A DNA stretch of 15,411 nucleotides from Bacteroidales bacterium UBA3834 (GCA_002392965.1 DGIA01000020.1:1-15411), one strand, 5' to 3'; counted from the stretch's first letter, positions 5,937 through 14,063 are shown. Notes: generated by a model not told the origin, from the sequence alone. Numbers and translations are program-made.

Positions 5937-7772
5937 CTACTCGTCCTTGTAACCGGCGGCGATGCGGGCGCGCTTGCGCTCAATCTCGTCGAGGATGATC
6001 TTGCGGATGCGCAGATTTTGCGGTGTAATCTCTAGGTATTCGTCCTCGCGGATATACTCCATGGCCTCCTCGAGGCTCATCTTTATTGCCGGCGAGCATG
6101 TGCTCTTGTCGTCGGCGCTCTTGGAGCGCATGTTGGTGAGGTTCTTGGCCGTTACGACATTGATGACAATGTCGTTGCCCGGGCGCAGACTCTCACCGAT
6201 GACCTCGCCGGCATAGACGTGGTCGCCCGGCTCTATGAAGAAGGGGCCGCGATCCTGTAGCTTGCTGATGCTGTAGGCCGTTGCCTCGCCGGTCTCCTTG
6301 GCGATGAGGGCGCCATACTTGTGGTCGTCCATGTCGCCCTTCCACGGCTGGAACTCCAGGAAACGGTGGGCTATGATGGCCTCGCCGTTGGTGGCGGTGA
6401 GCAGCGTGTTGCGCAGACCTATGATGCCGCGTGAGGGGATGGTGAAATCGAGCTGCACGCGGTCGCCCTTGGTGTCGATGGTGCCCACCTCGCCCTTGCG
6501 GCGTGTGACGACATCGATGACCTTCGACGAGAACTCCTCGGGCACCAACACGGTGAGCTGCTCGATAGGTTCGCACTTCTGACCATCTATCTCCCTGATA
6601 ATCACCTTAGGCTGACCCACCTGCAGCTCGTAGCCCTCGCGGCGCATGGTCTCGATGAGGACGGAGAGGTGCATGATGCCGCGGCCATAGACCAGCAGGG
6701 CGTCGGGCGAGCCGGTCTCCTCGATGCGCATGGCCAGGTTCTTCTCCAGCTCGGCGAAGAGGCGGTCGCGCAGATGGCGGCTGGTGACATACTTGCCCTC
6801 CTTGCCGAAGAAGGGTGAGTTGTTGATAGTGAAGAGCATAGACATCGTGGGCTCGTCAACCTTGATGGGAGGCAATGCCTCGGGGTTCTCGGCGTCGCAG
6901 ATGGTGTCGCCGATCTCGAAAGCCACGTTCTTGTCGAGGTCCATGAGTACGGCGCATATCTCGCCGGCCTCCACGGGCGTCTTGATTCGTTCCTTGCCAA
7001 GTCCCTCGAAGACATAGAGTTCCTTAATTTTAGTCTTAATCATCGTGCCGTCGCGTTTGGCTAGGGTGATGCACTGACCTGCCTGCAGGGTGCCGCGGTG
7101 CAGACGGCCCACAGCGATACGGCCGAGGTAGGAGCTGTAGTCGAGCGACGAGATCATCATCTGGGTGGTGCCCTCGTCGGTCTTAGGAGCGGGTATGTGT
7201 TCGATAATCAGGTCCATGAGGTAGCTGATGTCCTCGGCCGGGGTGTTCCAATCCTCACCCATCCATCCGTTTTTGGCTGAGCCGTAGGCTGTTGGAAACT
7301 CCAGCTGGTCGTTGTTGGCGCCGAGGTTGAACATCAGGTCGAACACCGCCTCCTGAGTGAGCTCAGGGTCGCAGTTAGGTTTGTCAACTTTGTTGACCAC
7401 GACGATGGGCTTCAAACCCAGCTCAATGGCCTTCTGGAGGACGAAGCGTGTCTGTGGCATGGGGCCTTCGAAAGCATCGACAACCAGCAAGACACCATCG
7501 GCCATGTTGAGCACGCGCTCCACCTCGCCGCCGAAGTCGCTGTGGCCCGGGGTGTCGATAATGTTGATTTTGTAACCTTTATAGCGGACAGAGACGTTTT
7601 TGGAGAGGATGGTGATACCACGTTCACGCTCAAGGTCGTTGTTGTCGAGGATAAGTTCGCCGGTCTCCTGGTTGTCGCGGAACAGCTTGGCCTGATGAAG
7701 CATGCGGTCGACCAAGGTGGTCTTTCCATGGTCGACGTGAGCTATAATTGCAATATTTCTAATATTTTGCAT
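5937..7772 (-). CDS. typA: Translational GTPase TypA/BipA
   Basis: The 611-residue protein matches TypA/BipA over its full length. The GTPase motifs are all present: G1 AHVDHGKT (11-18), switch I RGITI (51-55), G3 DTPGH (73-77), G4 NKVD (127-130) and G5 SAK (165-167). After the G domain come the EF-G-like beta-barrel and alpha/beta domains and the BipA-specific C-terminal domain (ending around ITPQNLRIRKIILDE). TypA is a ribosome-associated GTPase involved in 50S assembly and translation under cold and other stress. The start MQNIRNIAIIAHVDHGKT is standard. It is transcribed from its own likely promoter (-7 element at 7799-7806), and the radical SAM gene follows about 70 nt downstream on the same strand, so some read-through is possible. 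No defect is seen. Confidence 0.98.
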   Translation of the reverse strand: MQNIRNIAIIAHVDHGKTTLVDRMLHQAKLFRDNQETGELILDNNDLERERGITILSKNVSVRYKGYKINIIDTPGHSDFGGEVERVLNMADGVLLVVDAFEGPMPQTRFVLQKAIELGLKPIVVVNKVDKPNCDPELTQEAVFDLMFNLGANNDQLEFPTAYGSAKNGWMGEDWNTPAEDISYLMDLIIEHIPAPKTDEGTTQMMISSLDYSSYLGRIAVGRLHRGTLQAGQCITLAKRDGTMIKTKIKELYVFEGLGKERIKTPVEAGEICAVLMDLDKNVAFEIGDTICDAENPEALPPIKVDEPTMSMLFTINNSPFFGKEGKYVTSRHLRDRLFAELEKNLAMRIEETGSPDALLVYGRGIMHLSVLIETMRREGYELQVGQPKVIIREIDGQKCEPIEQLTVLVPEEFSSKVIDVVTRRKGEVGTIDTKGDRVQLDFTIPSRGIIGLRNTLLTATNGEAIIAHRFLEFQPWKGDMDDHKYGALIAKETGEATAYSISKLQDRGPFFIEPGDHVYAGEVIGESLRPGNDIVINVVTAKNLTNMRSKSADDKSTCSPAIKMSLEEAMEYIREDEYLEITPQNLRIRKIILDEIERKRARIAAGYKDE

Positions 7773-7798
7773 AAAAAAGGACTATTAAAAACGAAATG

Positions 7799-7806
7799 CA
7801 AAAATA
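7799..7806 (-). promoter_or_regulatory. Candidate -7 element of the typA promoter
   Basis: On the minus strand this reads TATTTTTG, a full match to the Bacteroidota -7 consensus TAnnTTTG, followed by C. Transcription would start about 7 nt further on, giving a leader of roughly 20 nt before the typA ATG. The -33 position is weak (ATTC at 7829-7826 with a 19-nt spacer). The spacer holds a run of nine A (7811-7819). Confidence 0.45.
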
Positions 7807-7843
7807 CGACTTTTTTTTTAAGTAAGAATTGGCGAATATAATT

Positions 7844-10718
7844 TTACTGGACAACAATCTTGCAAGCAACATTGTTGCCATAGCGGATGGTATAGACGCC
7901 GGCGGCCGGCAGGGTGAGCGATAACACAGGTGTCTCAAAGGTGGCGACAAGGCGTCCAACAACGTCATAAACCCTCACGGGCAGGCTCTGTGAATTGAAC
8001 AGGGTGAGGGTGCGGCCGTCGAGAGAGTAGCCCACGGCTTCGGAATCAGAATTGGGAATGCCCACAGACGGCATTCCTAGTACAAACTGCAGGCTGTCTA
8101 TCATAAGGAGGGAACCCTGTGTCGCACCATAAGCACGTAACGCCAGCCGCACCGTGCGTCCGGCATAGGCCGAAAGGTTGACGGTAGTACCCGAACTCAT
8201 GGTGTTCGCTATTTCGTCGATGAGCACATTGGTAAAATCAGCGGTGTCAATCGACTCCTCGGCCGTAGTAACGGACAGGCGTACGTCGCCAACCAGCGTT
8301 TGAACGTTGAATCGGAATCCCAGACCCGCGACGGCCTTGATTGGCGGCGTGATAAGCCAATCATCCGTATTCGCAATAGAAATCACCGCTATTCTCGACA
8401 TGAATGGGCCCCATTTCTCGCCGTCGCCGTCGCCATCGATGTTATACCAGCAGTTGGCCTCCTCATCGACGGTCAAAGCTGTGGGAAACTCGTCAATGGT
8501 GTCGCAATCCATCGTTCTTTCGAAAAAGGCCACGAGGGTTGTGTCGCTCACCAGATTCACCTGGCGGGGGTTGTCGGTGACACCGTCTTCCCATTGAGCG
8601 AAGACATAACCCCGCGCGGGATATGCGGTGACGGTGCGCATACCCTGCATGTGGCGGCCGGCACCTTCCACCGTGCCCCCACGTATATTGTCAGTCCTGA
8701 GAACGAGGGAATAGAACTGTCCACTCGTCGGCAGACCGGCCAGGGCGTTCAGCTTTCCCCAACCCCAAATGTTGCTTCCGTTTCCGTCTATGGCCCCTGT
8801 ATACTCGTCTTGAAGTGCCGTAGCATGCATGATGGCACGGACAGAGTCAACATTGCGGACAGGATTCTCTTGCAGCCACAGTGCCACCACACCGGCAGCG
8901 GCAGGCGACGCCATAGAGGTGCCGCTCATGGTGGCAAAGTATTTCGTCTGACCCTCCCATATCACCGAGTCAAAAATATATTCATTCGTCAGATAATAGG
9001 GATAATAAGAACTAACCGACGAGACAATTTCGGCTCCCGGGGTGGCAATGTCGGGTTTCGAGCGACCGTCGATGGTGGGACCGTGCGACGAGAAGTAGCT
9101 GATTGCGCCTTCAGGACACATAGTGTTAACATACGTGCTTCCATCGGGGCGACGCCACGCCTGACGGACATTGTAGCTGCCCACCGAGATGACCGATGTG
9201 CCGTTGGTGCCAACACCGCCGATGGAATAATTGTCGTCGCCTCGCACGGAAGTGGGATATTCCGAACGTGAGATGAAGTAGCCAGAAGAACTCCACATGT
9301 GGATATTGGCCGAATGCGAGCGCACCGTTAGCACCAAATACGGGAATCCTCGCTCCGACCGTGCTTTCGTCATTACTATTCTAGCATTCGCCCTATGGTT
9401 CTGCGGGTTGTCGGGCGTGATTGTCACAGTACACACGTATGGGGTTCCGCTGGCAGAGTCGGCCAACACAAAGGAATAGACGCTGTCCATGCCTGCCGCA
9501 CAGTGCATTAGTGGCGAAGAAACCACCGTCGTTCCGGAGGAGGTGCTGTAGAGGCTCAGCTCCACGTCGAAAGTATTGCCCGTTTCACCCCAGATGTCGA
9601 CACCCATCTCAATATTGGCCGTGTCTAGCATGGTTATTATCGTCGACACGGCGGTATCTGTATCCGAGAACTGACGGTGCAGGTGCACAGGCATGGTCCC
9701 TTCGTTGGCAGCCGAAGCGACAAGAACGATGCTGTCGGTATGAGTCGGCGCATTGAGATAGTTCGCGATGTTGGCGTCGATACCGGTAAGTCCGTCGTGC
9801 GCACCCATCAAGTCGCCGAGGCTCATATTGATGACACAGGACTTGCCCACAGAGCGTGCGTAGCGGTGGATATAGAGGATGGCGTTGTAGATGTCAGGGT
9901 CTTGAAGGGTTGTGCCCACGAACACGAGGTCGGCGGCTGGAGCGATACCGCGATAGTAGCGGCCAGAGGAATCGGGAGCGCCGCATCCAGCGGCCGTGCC
10001 GGCCACATGGGTACCGTGGGTATGAGCATAATTATCCTTGCGAGCGGCAAGGATGGTCTGGGGAGTAGCATATTCCGATCCGTAGGAAAACCCTTCCGGG
10101 GGGGGTACCCGAAGTGTCGAGCTGACTCCATACTCGCTTGACTCTAAGCGTCGAACCGGTTGAATCCCAAAAAGAGGGGTGGCCATAGTCGAAGCCCACG
10201 TCGATGATGCCCACCACCACGCCGGTGCCGTCGTAGCCCTGTGCCAAACCCTCGCCTCGATGGATATAGTCGGCAGCAAACTGGCCGCGAATGCGGTTGT
10301 TATGCAGCGTGTTCTTGCGGCCGAGGTCGATATAGCTGCAGAGACCTGAGGTGGCGAGCGCCTCGAAAGAGGCAACAGGGATGAGAACCGTCCACTGCTG
10401 GCCTTCGGAAACCACTTTCACCCCGAGGCGTTCTATGGTCTTTCTCCACTCTGCAACTCTTTTCCCATCTTTCACATCCACAGCGGGGATAACAAACGAC
10501 GAGATGAAATCCTGTCCATCCACCTTCAGCATGGGGAGGTGGTCCAGATTGGGTTTGTCGCTGCGGAGCTGCAACAGCAGAGTAGCCGCTTCGGGCGAGA
10601 GGCTATTGGCCGACATTGCAGTGTAGGAAACACGATCTTGAGCCAGTAAGGTTTGTGGCATTCCGATAGCAGCAACGGCCGCTAAAAACATAATTAATAC
10701 TGTACGAACAACATGCAT
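7844..10718 (-). pseudogene. Subtilisin-like (S8) protease with T9SS sorting domain, frame broken by one base at a C8 run
   Basis: Two overlapping frames together encode one 957-residue protease. The first (10718 to about 10105, stopping at 10032 after 228 residues if unshifted) has a signal peptide (HVVRTVLIMFLAAVAAIG, ending near LLAQ), a prodomain and the catalytic Asp, D173 in IIDVGFDYGHP. The second (about 10105 to 7844) has the His in HGTHVAG (H234), ANEG with the oxyanion Asn (about 338), and the Ser in GTSMASP (S601). A beta-rich insert lies between Asn and Ser. Then come an InlB-like beta repeat (about 670-734), a choice-of-anchor-J-like domain with IDGDGDGEKW (about 735-880) and a type A T9SS C-terminal domain (about 887-957). 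Removing one C from the run at 10098-10105 joins the frames exactly (SGTPP then EGFSYG). Every domain downstream is intact, which argues against old decay. The ATG at 10718 is preferred over a TTG at 10724. Confidence 0.88.
10098..10105 (-). repeat. Homopolymer C8 (mRNA sense) at the protease frame break
   Basis: Eight consecutive G on the + strand, C8 in the mRNA, coding for the Pro-Pro of SGTPP. With seven (or four, or ten) C the protease reads through; with eight it stops after 228 residues. Such runs are prone to slipped-strand changes during replication and to sequencing length errors. Confidence 0.85.
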
Positions 10719-10744
10719 AATCAAAGTTTTAATATCTAAAAAGG

Positions 10745-10752
10745 CAAATATA
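10745..10752 (-). promoter_or_regulatory. Candidate -7 element of the protease promoter
   Basis: Minus strand TATATTTG fits TAnnTTTG completely and is followed by C. The predicted start would give a leader of about 20 nt before the ATG at 10718. No good TTTG is seen 19-20 nt upstream, so the -33 part is weak or needs an activator. Confidence 0.45.
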
Positions 10753-10981
10753 CATAAAATTTACAAATTGAACACAGACTGCATAAAAAATATATCCCCA
10801 CCCCAACCTCCACCCTACCATTTCCTACTGGCGTCGGACTTGGTACCACGTTAATACGGTTTTGATACAGACTTGGGTAGGGCCTGGTATGTATAGAGTA
10901 TTATTTATCAATTAGTTACACACAACCATGCATGATATTAGACTAAAACACAGAGAATTATCGTGTAATTTTAAACATTAT

Positions 10982-11013
10982 TTTGATTTTTTTCGGAGAG
11001 GGATGTAGTTTTT
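10982..11013 (+). promoter_or_regulatory. Candidate promoter of the sigma factor operon
   Basis: TTTG at 10982-10985 is followed after 20 nt by TAGTTTTT (11006-11013), which matches TAnnTTTG except the last base. The T run is seven long (11009-11015). A start near 11020 would leave a leader of about 20 nt before the GTG at 11040. The site is inferred from spacing and consensus only. Confidence 0.35.
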
Positions 11014-11039
11014 TTGGATGTTTCTACGTTATTACAATT

Positions 11040-11507
11040 GTGAGGCCACAGGATCCATTCGAGGCGCTACTACACCGCTACCGGGGGTTGCTTTTCTCGC
11101 TCTGCCAGCACTACCGTCGGCGGGGCTTAGAAGTTGACGACCTGTTACAAGAGGCCAGTGTGGCACTGTGGCACGACAGCGGACGGCTACTCACGATGGG
11201 CACAGGACCGCAACAGGCGGCACTGGTTTGGAAAATCGGGCGCAACGCCATGATCGACGCCCTGCGACGGACACCAGAGACAGAAGGATTGCCGGAAGGA
11301 TACGAAGAGGCAGAAGAAGACCGTAGCCTTGCCGACGAGCTGCAGGAGCATGTGAGGATGATGGACGAGCCCGACAAGACACTGGTAACGATGCAACTCA
11401 GCGGATACAGCTACGAAGAGATTGCTTCCGCTACCGGGCTCACTGTGAAAAACGTCAGCGTGAGACTTGTGAGAGCGAAAGAGAAACTAAAAAGCAAATT
11501 TATATAA
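11040..11507 (+). CDS. ECF-type RNA polymerase sigma factor (sigma-70 family)
   Basis: From the GTG at 11040 the protein has 155 residues, a normal length for a minimal sigma-70 family member with regions 2 and 4 only. Region 2 runs from FEALLHRYRGLLFSLC through VDDLLQEASVALWHD to IGRNAMIDALRR, covering core binding and -10 recognition. A Glu-rich acidic linker (EGYEEAEEDRS) follows. Region 4 is a helix-turn-helix: LSGYSYEEIASATGLTVKNVSVRLVRAKEKLKS. There is no in-frame ATG near the start; a TTG at 10983 would add 19 unlikely residues that cross the candidate promoter, so GTG is chosen. The next gene begins 3 nt after the stop. No FecR-type anti-sigma gene or SusC/SusD pair follows, so this is not the classic Bacteroidetes nutrient-uptake arrangement. 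It probably directs RNA polymerase to envelope genes, perhaps its own operon; that is inference. Confidence 0.92.
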   Translation: MRPQDPFEALLHRYRGLLFSLCQHYRRRGLEVDDLLQEASVALWHDSGRLLTMGTGPQQAALVWKIGRNAMIDALRRTPETEGLPEGYEEAEEDRSLADELQEHVRMMDEPDKTLVTMQLSGYSYEEIASATGLTVKNVSVRLVRAKEKLKSKFI

Positions 11508-11509
11508 AA

Positions 11510-11794
11510 ATGGAACACAGGAGATTGAGCGACAATGAATTTGAGCAGTTGTGGCAAGAAACCGAAGCACGAGGCAAAGCCCACCGGCTGTCAGCGGAGT
11601 TCCCGCAGTGGCAACAGCGGCGGCAACGCAGTCTGGCTGCAGTGGCGATGTTGACAGTGGGGGTAGCTGTTGCTGTGCCGATGCTATCACACAACACGTC
11701 TGATTGCAGATTCGACAATGTCTATTGCAACCGCACCGACACGGGCGCCAGCCAATGGGCCGATTTGGCCGCCATAATGCTGAAGGAGGCATGA
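11510..11794 (+). CDS. Small one-helix membrane protein, candidate anti-sigma factor
   Basis: The 94-residue protein has a charged N-terminal part (1-40, ending in QQRRQR), one hydrophobic segment at about 41-59 (SLAAVAMLTVGVAVAVPML), and a short C-terminal tail with two cysteines (C66, C73). The positive residues before the helix predict the N-terminus in the cytoplasm and the tail in the periplasm. I do not recognise the family. It starts 3 nt after the sigma factor stop, which is the usual place and topology for a membrane anti-sigma factor, but it shows no FecR or zinc-binding ZAS motif (no HxxxCxxC), so that role is only inferred from position. The tail cysteines could form a disulfide in the periplasm. 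Confidence 0.78.
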   Translation: MEHRRLSDNEFEQLWQETEARGKAHRLSAEFPQWQQRRQRSLAAVAMLTVGVAVAVPMLSHNTSDCRFDNVYCNRTDTGASQWADLAAIMLKEA

Positions 11795-11806
11795 ATAATA
11801 TAAATT

Positions 11807-12253
11807 ATGAGATGTAAAGTTATAAATCGATTATTGCCCCTGTTGCTGCTGCTGCCGCTGGTCACGAGTTGCCGCCACGGACAGACGGCACAGGTAGAGG
11901 ATGCTCTCTATCAACGTTATGCCTCACGACAGGAGCTGAATGTGGCACAGGTGCAGGGCTTCAGGCTCAACGACAGCGTGAAGATAAATGTGGTATTGAT
12001 GGTGGCTGACGACGAAGCTTCATGGCAGCAGCTGAAGGAGGAATTCGACATCCGTGGTAACGAAGGGTCTGTCAGCTGGCTGGGCGACCCAGGAGATCCG
12101 GAGGAGCGTGTGGCATGGAAAGGAGAGCCTGTACTACGCGTGGTAGCTTCGCATGACAGACATGCCATCGGCTTCTACCGCCTTGAGAATGAAGAACAAT
12201 ACGATGCCCTAATTGACTACCAGTTGGGCGAACTACAAACCGAAAACCAATAA
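11807..12253 (+). CDS. Lipoprotein of unknown function, sigma factor operon
   Basis: The 148-residue protein has a lipoprotein signal: basic start (RCKVINR), a Leu-rich core and lipobox LVTSC with the modified cysteine at C22. The residues after it (RHGQT) contain no acidic surface-export signal, so it is probably kept in the periplasm-facing leaflet of a membrane. The mature part is mixed alpha/beta and acidic, with a central stretch NVVLMVADDEASWQQLKEEF and a C-terminal half with HDRHAIGFYRLENEEQYDALIDYQ. I do not recognise a domain. It starts 12 nt after the small membrane protein gene and 8 nt before the next lipoprotein gene, so it lies inside one operon. A sensor or regulatory partner for the sigma/anti-sigma pair is one possibility. 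Confidence 0.8.
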   Translation: MRCKVINRLLPLLLLLPLVTSCRHGQTAQVEDALYQRYASRQELNVAQVQGFRLNDSVKINVVLMVADDEASWQQLKEEFDIRGNEGSVSWLGDPGDPEERVAWKGEPVLRVVASHDRHAIGFYRLENEEQYDALIDYQLGELQTENQ

Positions 12254-12261
12254 TTATAACC

Positions 12262-13290
12262 ATGAAAAAATCAATTGGATTATATGCCTTGATGGCCGTG
12301 ATGCTCTGCACGGCCGCCTGTACCAAACCGGAAGAAACCATCGGTTCTAACAACGGAGGTTCCACGATACCTGTGGAGAACAAACGCATAATTGTCTATA
12401 CGGTGGATAGCGACGAAGGCGCAAGAAACCTGCAGACCGACAGCGAATGGGATGCCATGCTCGACCTCTTCTGTGAATACGCAGTGGAGGGCAAGGTGGT
12501 AAAATTCTACAACATGAGCACACAAACCCGCTATAGCAAAAATGGATCTGCAAGCAAGGATGCTACCACCTTCACCACCCGTGATCGGCAGGAGATGAAG
12601 GATTGGATGAAGACGATGGAAAAAGCGGGGAAGACTGTATGCGTGAGTTACGATCCCAATTCAGGCACCTACCATGGCTCTGCCTATGCCACCCTACCCT
12701 ACACCTTGAACATGAGCAACTGCTACACTGGGGTGATGGAATGCGTGGAAGTACCGGAAACAGATGACTATACCTTGTCTGATATGGTGCCTGCACTGAG
12801 AGTCAGCGAAGATTCGGTCCTGATACTGATCAAAGACGGATACACGATGGTTTGCGGCGGCGACATGGAGGAAGATACGATAACGCTTTGCGGTACAGTA
12901 GAGACCCGTCATGATATCCACGGTGACAGCTATCTGGTGCTTGACATCTCGGCCGCTGACATTGCCTCCCTTGCCGGTATATGGAGCTTGGAAATCATGA
13001 CCATTACACAAGCTGGCAACACCACTGTCCAAAGCCCAGCCGATGGCGAGACCTTTCTATATGAGTTTGCGGAGGACGGCACAGCATCATTGACCCGGGA
13101 AAGCGGTGTCGAAAACGGAAGTTGGAGCCTGTCGGACAACGGAGAGTTCTGCTGCGGACTGCTACCCACCGATGGATGCTGGAGCATCCATTGGCTCACC
13201 GACAACACCCTGATCGTATCACGCACCGACTACGAAACGGAGAACACCCCCGTTATCTATATGATACAGTTTTCTAAATGGACTAATTAA
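12262..13290 (+). CDS. Lipoprotein with C-terminal lipocalin-like part, probably surface exposed
   Basis: The 342-residue protein has a signal peptide MKKSIGLYALMAVMLCTAAC with the lipid-bearing cysteine at C20. TKPEE follows; a Lys and acidic residues close behind the cysteine resemble the Bacteroidota lipoprotein export signal that sends proteins to the outer face of the outer membrane. An Asn/Gly-rich linker (about 29-35, SNNGGST) comes next. The middle (about 40-230) has no domain I recognise. The end (about 235-342) begins LAGIWSLEIMTIT, then FLYEFAEDGTASLTRE and GSWSLSDNGEFCC, a pattern seen in lipocalin-like domains of Bacteroidales lipoproteins. It starts 8 nt after the previous lipoprotein gene. 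A run of 11 A directly follows the stop region, with no hairpin, so the transcript probably continues to the next lipoprotein gene. Confidence 0.85.
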   Translation: MKKSIGLYALMAVMLCTAACTKPEETIGSNNGGSTIPVENKRIIVYTVDSDEGARNLQTDSEWDAMLDLFCEYAVEGKVVKFYNMSTQTRYSKNGSASKDATTFTTRDRQEMKDWMKTMEKAGKTVCVSYDPNSGTYHGSAYATLPYTLNMSNCYTGVMECVEVPETDDYTLSDMVPALRVSEDSVLILIKDGYTMVCGGDMEEDTITLCGTVETRHDIHGDSYLVLDISAADIASLAGIWSLEIMTITQAGNTTVQSPADGETFLYEFAEDGTASLTRESGVENGSWSLSDNGEFCCGLLPTDGCWSIHWLTDNTLIVSRTDYETENTPVIYMIQFSKWTN

Positions 13291-13306
13291 AAAAAAAAAC
13301 ACCACC

Positions 13307-13337
13307 TCTGTAGTTTTTCATCCATTTCTTACGTTTT
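13307..13337 (+). promoter_or_regulatory. Weak candidate internal promoter ahead of the third lipoprotein gene
   Basis: TCTG (13307-13310), a 19-nt spacer and TACGTTTT (13330-13337) fit the Bacteroidota pattern TTTG-N19-TAnnTTTG with one mismatch in each element. It would give an A-rich leader of about 65 nt before the ATG at 13410. The 119-nt gap here is much longer than other gaps in this operon, which favours a separate promoter. Confidence 0.3.
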
Positions 13338-13409
13338 TATATGTGAAAGCAATTTCAAAACAAGAAAAACAATCAATCAAAAAACAAATAATTTAAAACA
13401 ACAAAAACA

Positions 13410-13970
13410 ATGAAAAAAAACATTATTGTTATCGCAATTGCCGCCTTTGCAATCTGCATGAGCGCTTGCCAGAAGGAAGATCCCATCGTTATCACCCCTG
13501 CCAACAACGGCAACAACGGTAACATCCCTACGGAAAGCACCGTCCGTGTAAAAAGTACCTCCGACCTGCACAACACCGACTGGACATACACCGTGACCTA
13601 CTTCGAGTTCATCAACAACCTCGGCATCGACACCACCTGCATGAGCGGCATCGAGGACGACACCATGAGCTTCGGTCTGAACTTCGACGGCACCTACGCC
13701 CACTTCACCTTCCCCACCAACGTCATGGCCTTTGGCGGCGAAGAGGGCGTACTGGAGCAGATCCAGGGGGTCTCCTATGAGTACCTCTACAACGGCGCCA
13801 CCCATACCGGCTTCCTCAATGGCGTGGCTGACGATGAGAACGACAATCCCGGCCAGCTGCAGTTCACCTACGACGATGCCACCGATATCATCACCTTCAA
13901 CCTGGCAATGTTCTACCCCGAGGACAGCACCTCCGTTCCCCTCACACTGAACTTTGCTCGCAACGAATAG
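13410..13970 (+). CDS. Small surface lipoprotein, beta-rich, function unknown
   Basis: The 186-residue protein has signal peptide MKKNIIVIAIAAFAICMSAC with the cysteine at C20. The next residues QKED are a very good match to the surface export signal known from Capnocytophaga lipoproteins (QKDD-like), so it is likely on the cell surface. A linker with repeated Asn-Asn-Gly (about 32-39) follows, similar to that of the preceding lipoprotein. The mature domain (about 45-186) alternates like a beta-barrel or sandwich: HNTDWTYTVTYFEF, then DTMSFGLNFDGTYAHFTF, ending LTLNFARNE; the WTY and FNFDGTY pattern suggests a lipocalin-like fold, with low certainty. The leader is long and A-rich. A strong terminator follows 28 nt after the stop, closing the transcript. 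Its codon use looks well adapted (many GAC, AAC, ACC), hinting at high expression. Confidence 0.85.
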   Translation: MKKNIIVIAIAAFAICMSACQKEDPIVITPANNGNNGNIPTESTVRVKSTSDLHNTDWTYTVTYFEFINNLGIDTTCMSGIEDDTMSFGLNFDGTYAHFTFPTNVMAFGGEEGVLEQIQGVSYEYLYNGATHTGFLNGVADDENDNPGQLQFTYDDATDIITFNLAMFYPEDSTSVPLTLNFARNE

Positions 13971-13998
13971 CAAATAACAACACCAAAACAAAATCGTG

Positions 13999-14025
13999 GC
14001 CCACCGACAAGGTGGGCTTTTTTTT
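13999..14025 (+). terminator. Rho-independent terminator of the sigma/lipoprotein operon
   Basis: GCCCACC (13999-14005), loop GACAA, GGTGGGC (14011-14017), then eight T (14018-14025). A perfect 7-bp GC-rich stem with a T tract is a textbook terminator and sits just after the last lipoprotein gene. Confidence 0.93.
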
Positions 14026-14063
14026 GTCAATACTCCCCAATAATGGTGATTTTGTGGTCTGCA

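Larger units (their letters stand above)
10719..11039. other. Divergent intergenic region between protease and sigma factor operon
   Basis: About 320 bases without a gene I can support, mostly AT-rich. It holds a protease -7 element (10745-10752, - strand), a C-rich patch at 10796-10819 (G-rich on the minus strand, upstream of the protease promoter), an inverted repeat with arms CCCTACC (10813-10819) and GGTAGGG (10876-10882), an 8-bp palindrome CATGCATG (10927-10934), and a candidate sigma-operon promoter (10982-11013). Any of the repeats could be operator sites; none matches a regulator I can name. Confidence 0.5.

Noticed and set aside
8300..9271. A 323-codon + strand open frame
   Set aside because: It is the antisense shadow of the protease catalytic and C-terminal domains.
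10105..10375. An ATG at 10375 as start of the second protease frame
   Set aside because: The first 90 or so residues of that frame are low-complexity and out of frame with the true N-terminal half, which shows the conserved Asp motif. Real coding in this frame begins only at the C8 run.
11807..12253. Surface export signal in the first lipoprotein of the operon
   Set aside because: The residues after C22 (RHGQT) lack the acidic run, unlike the two later lipoproteins.
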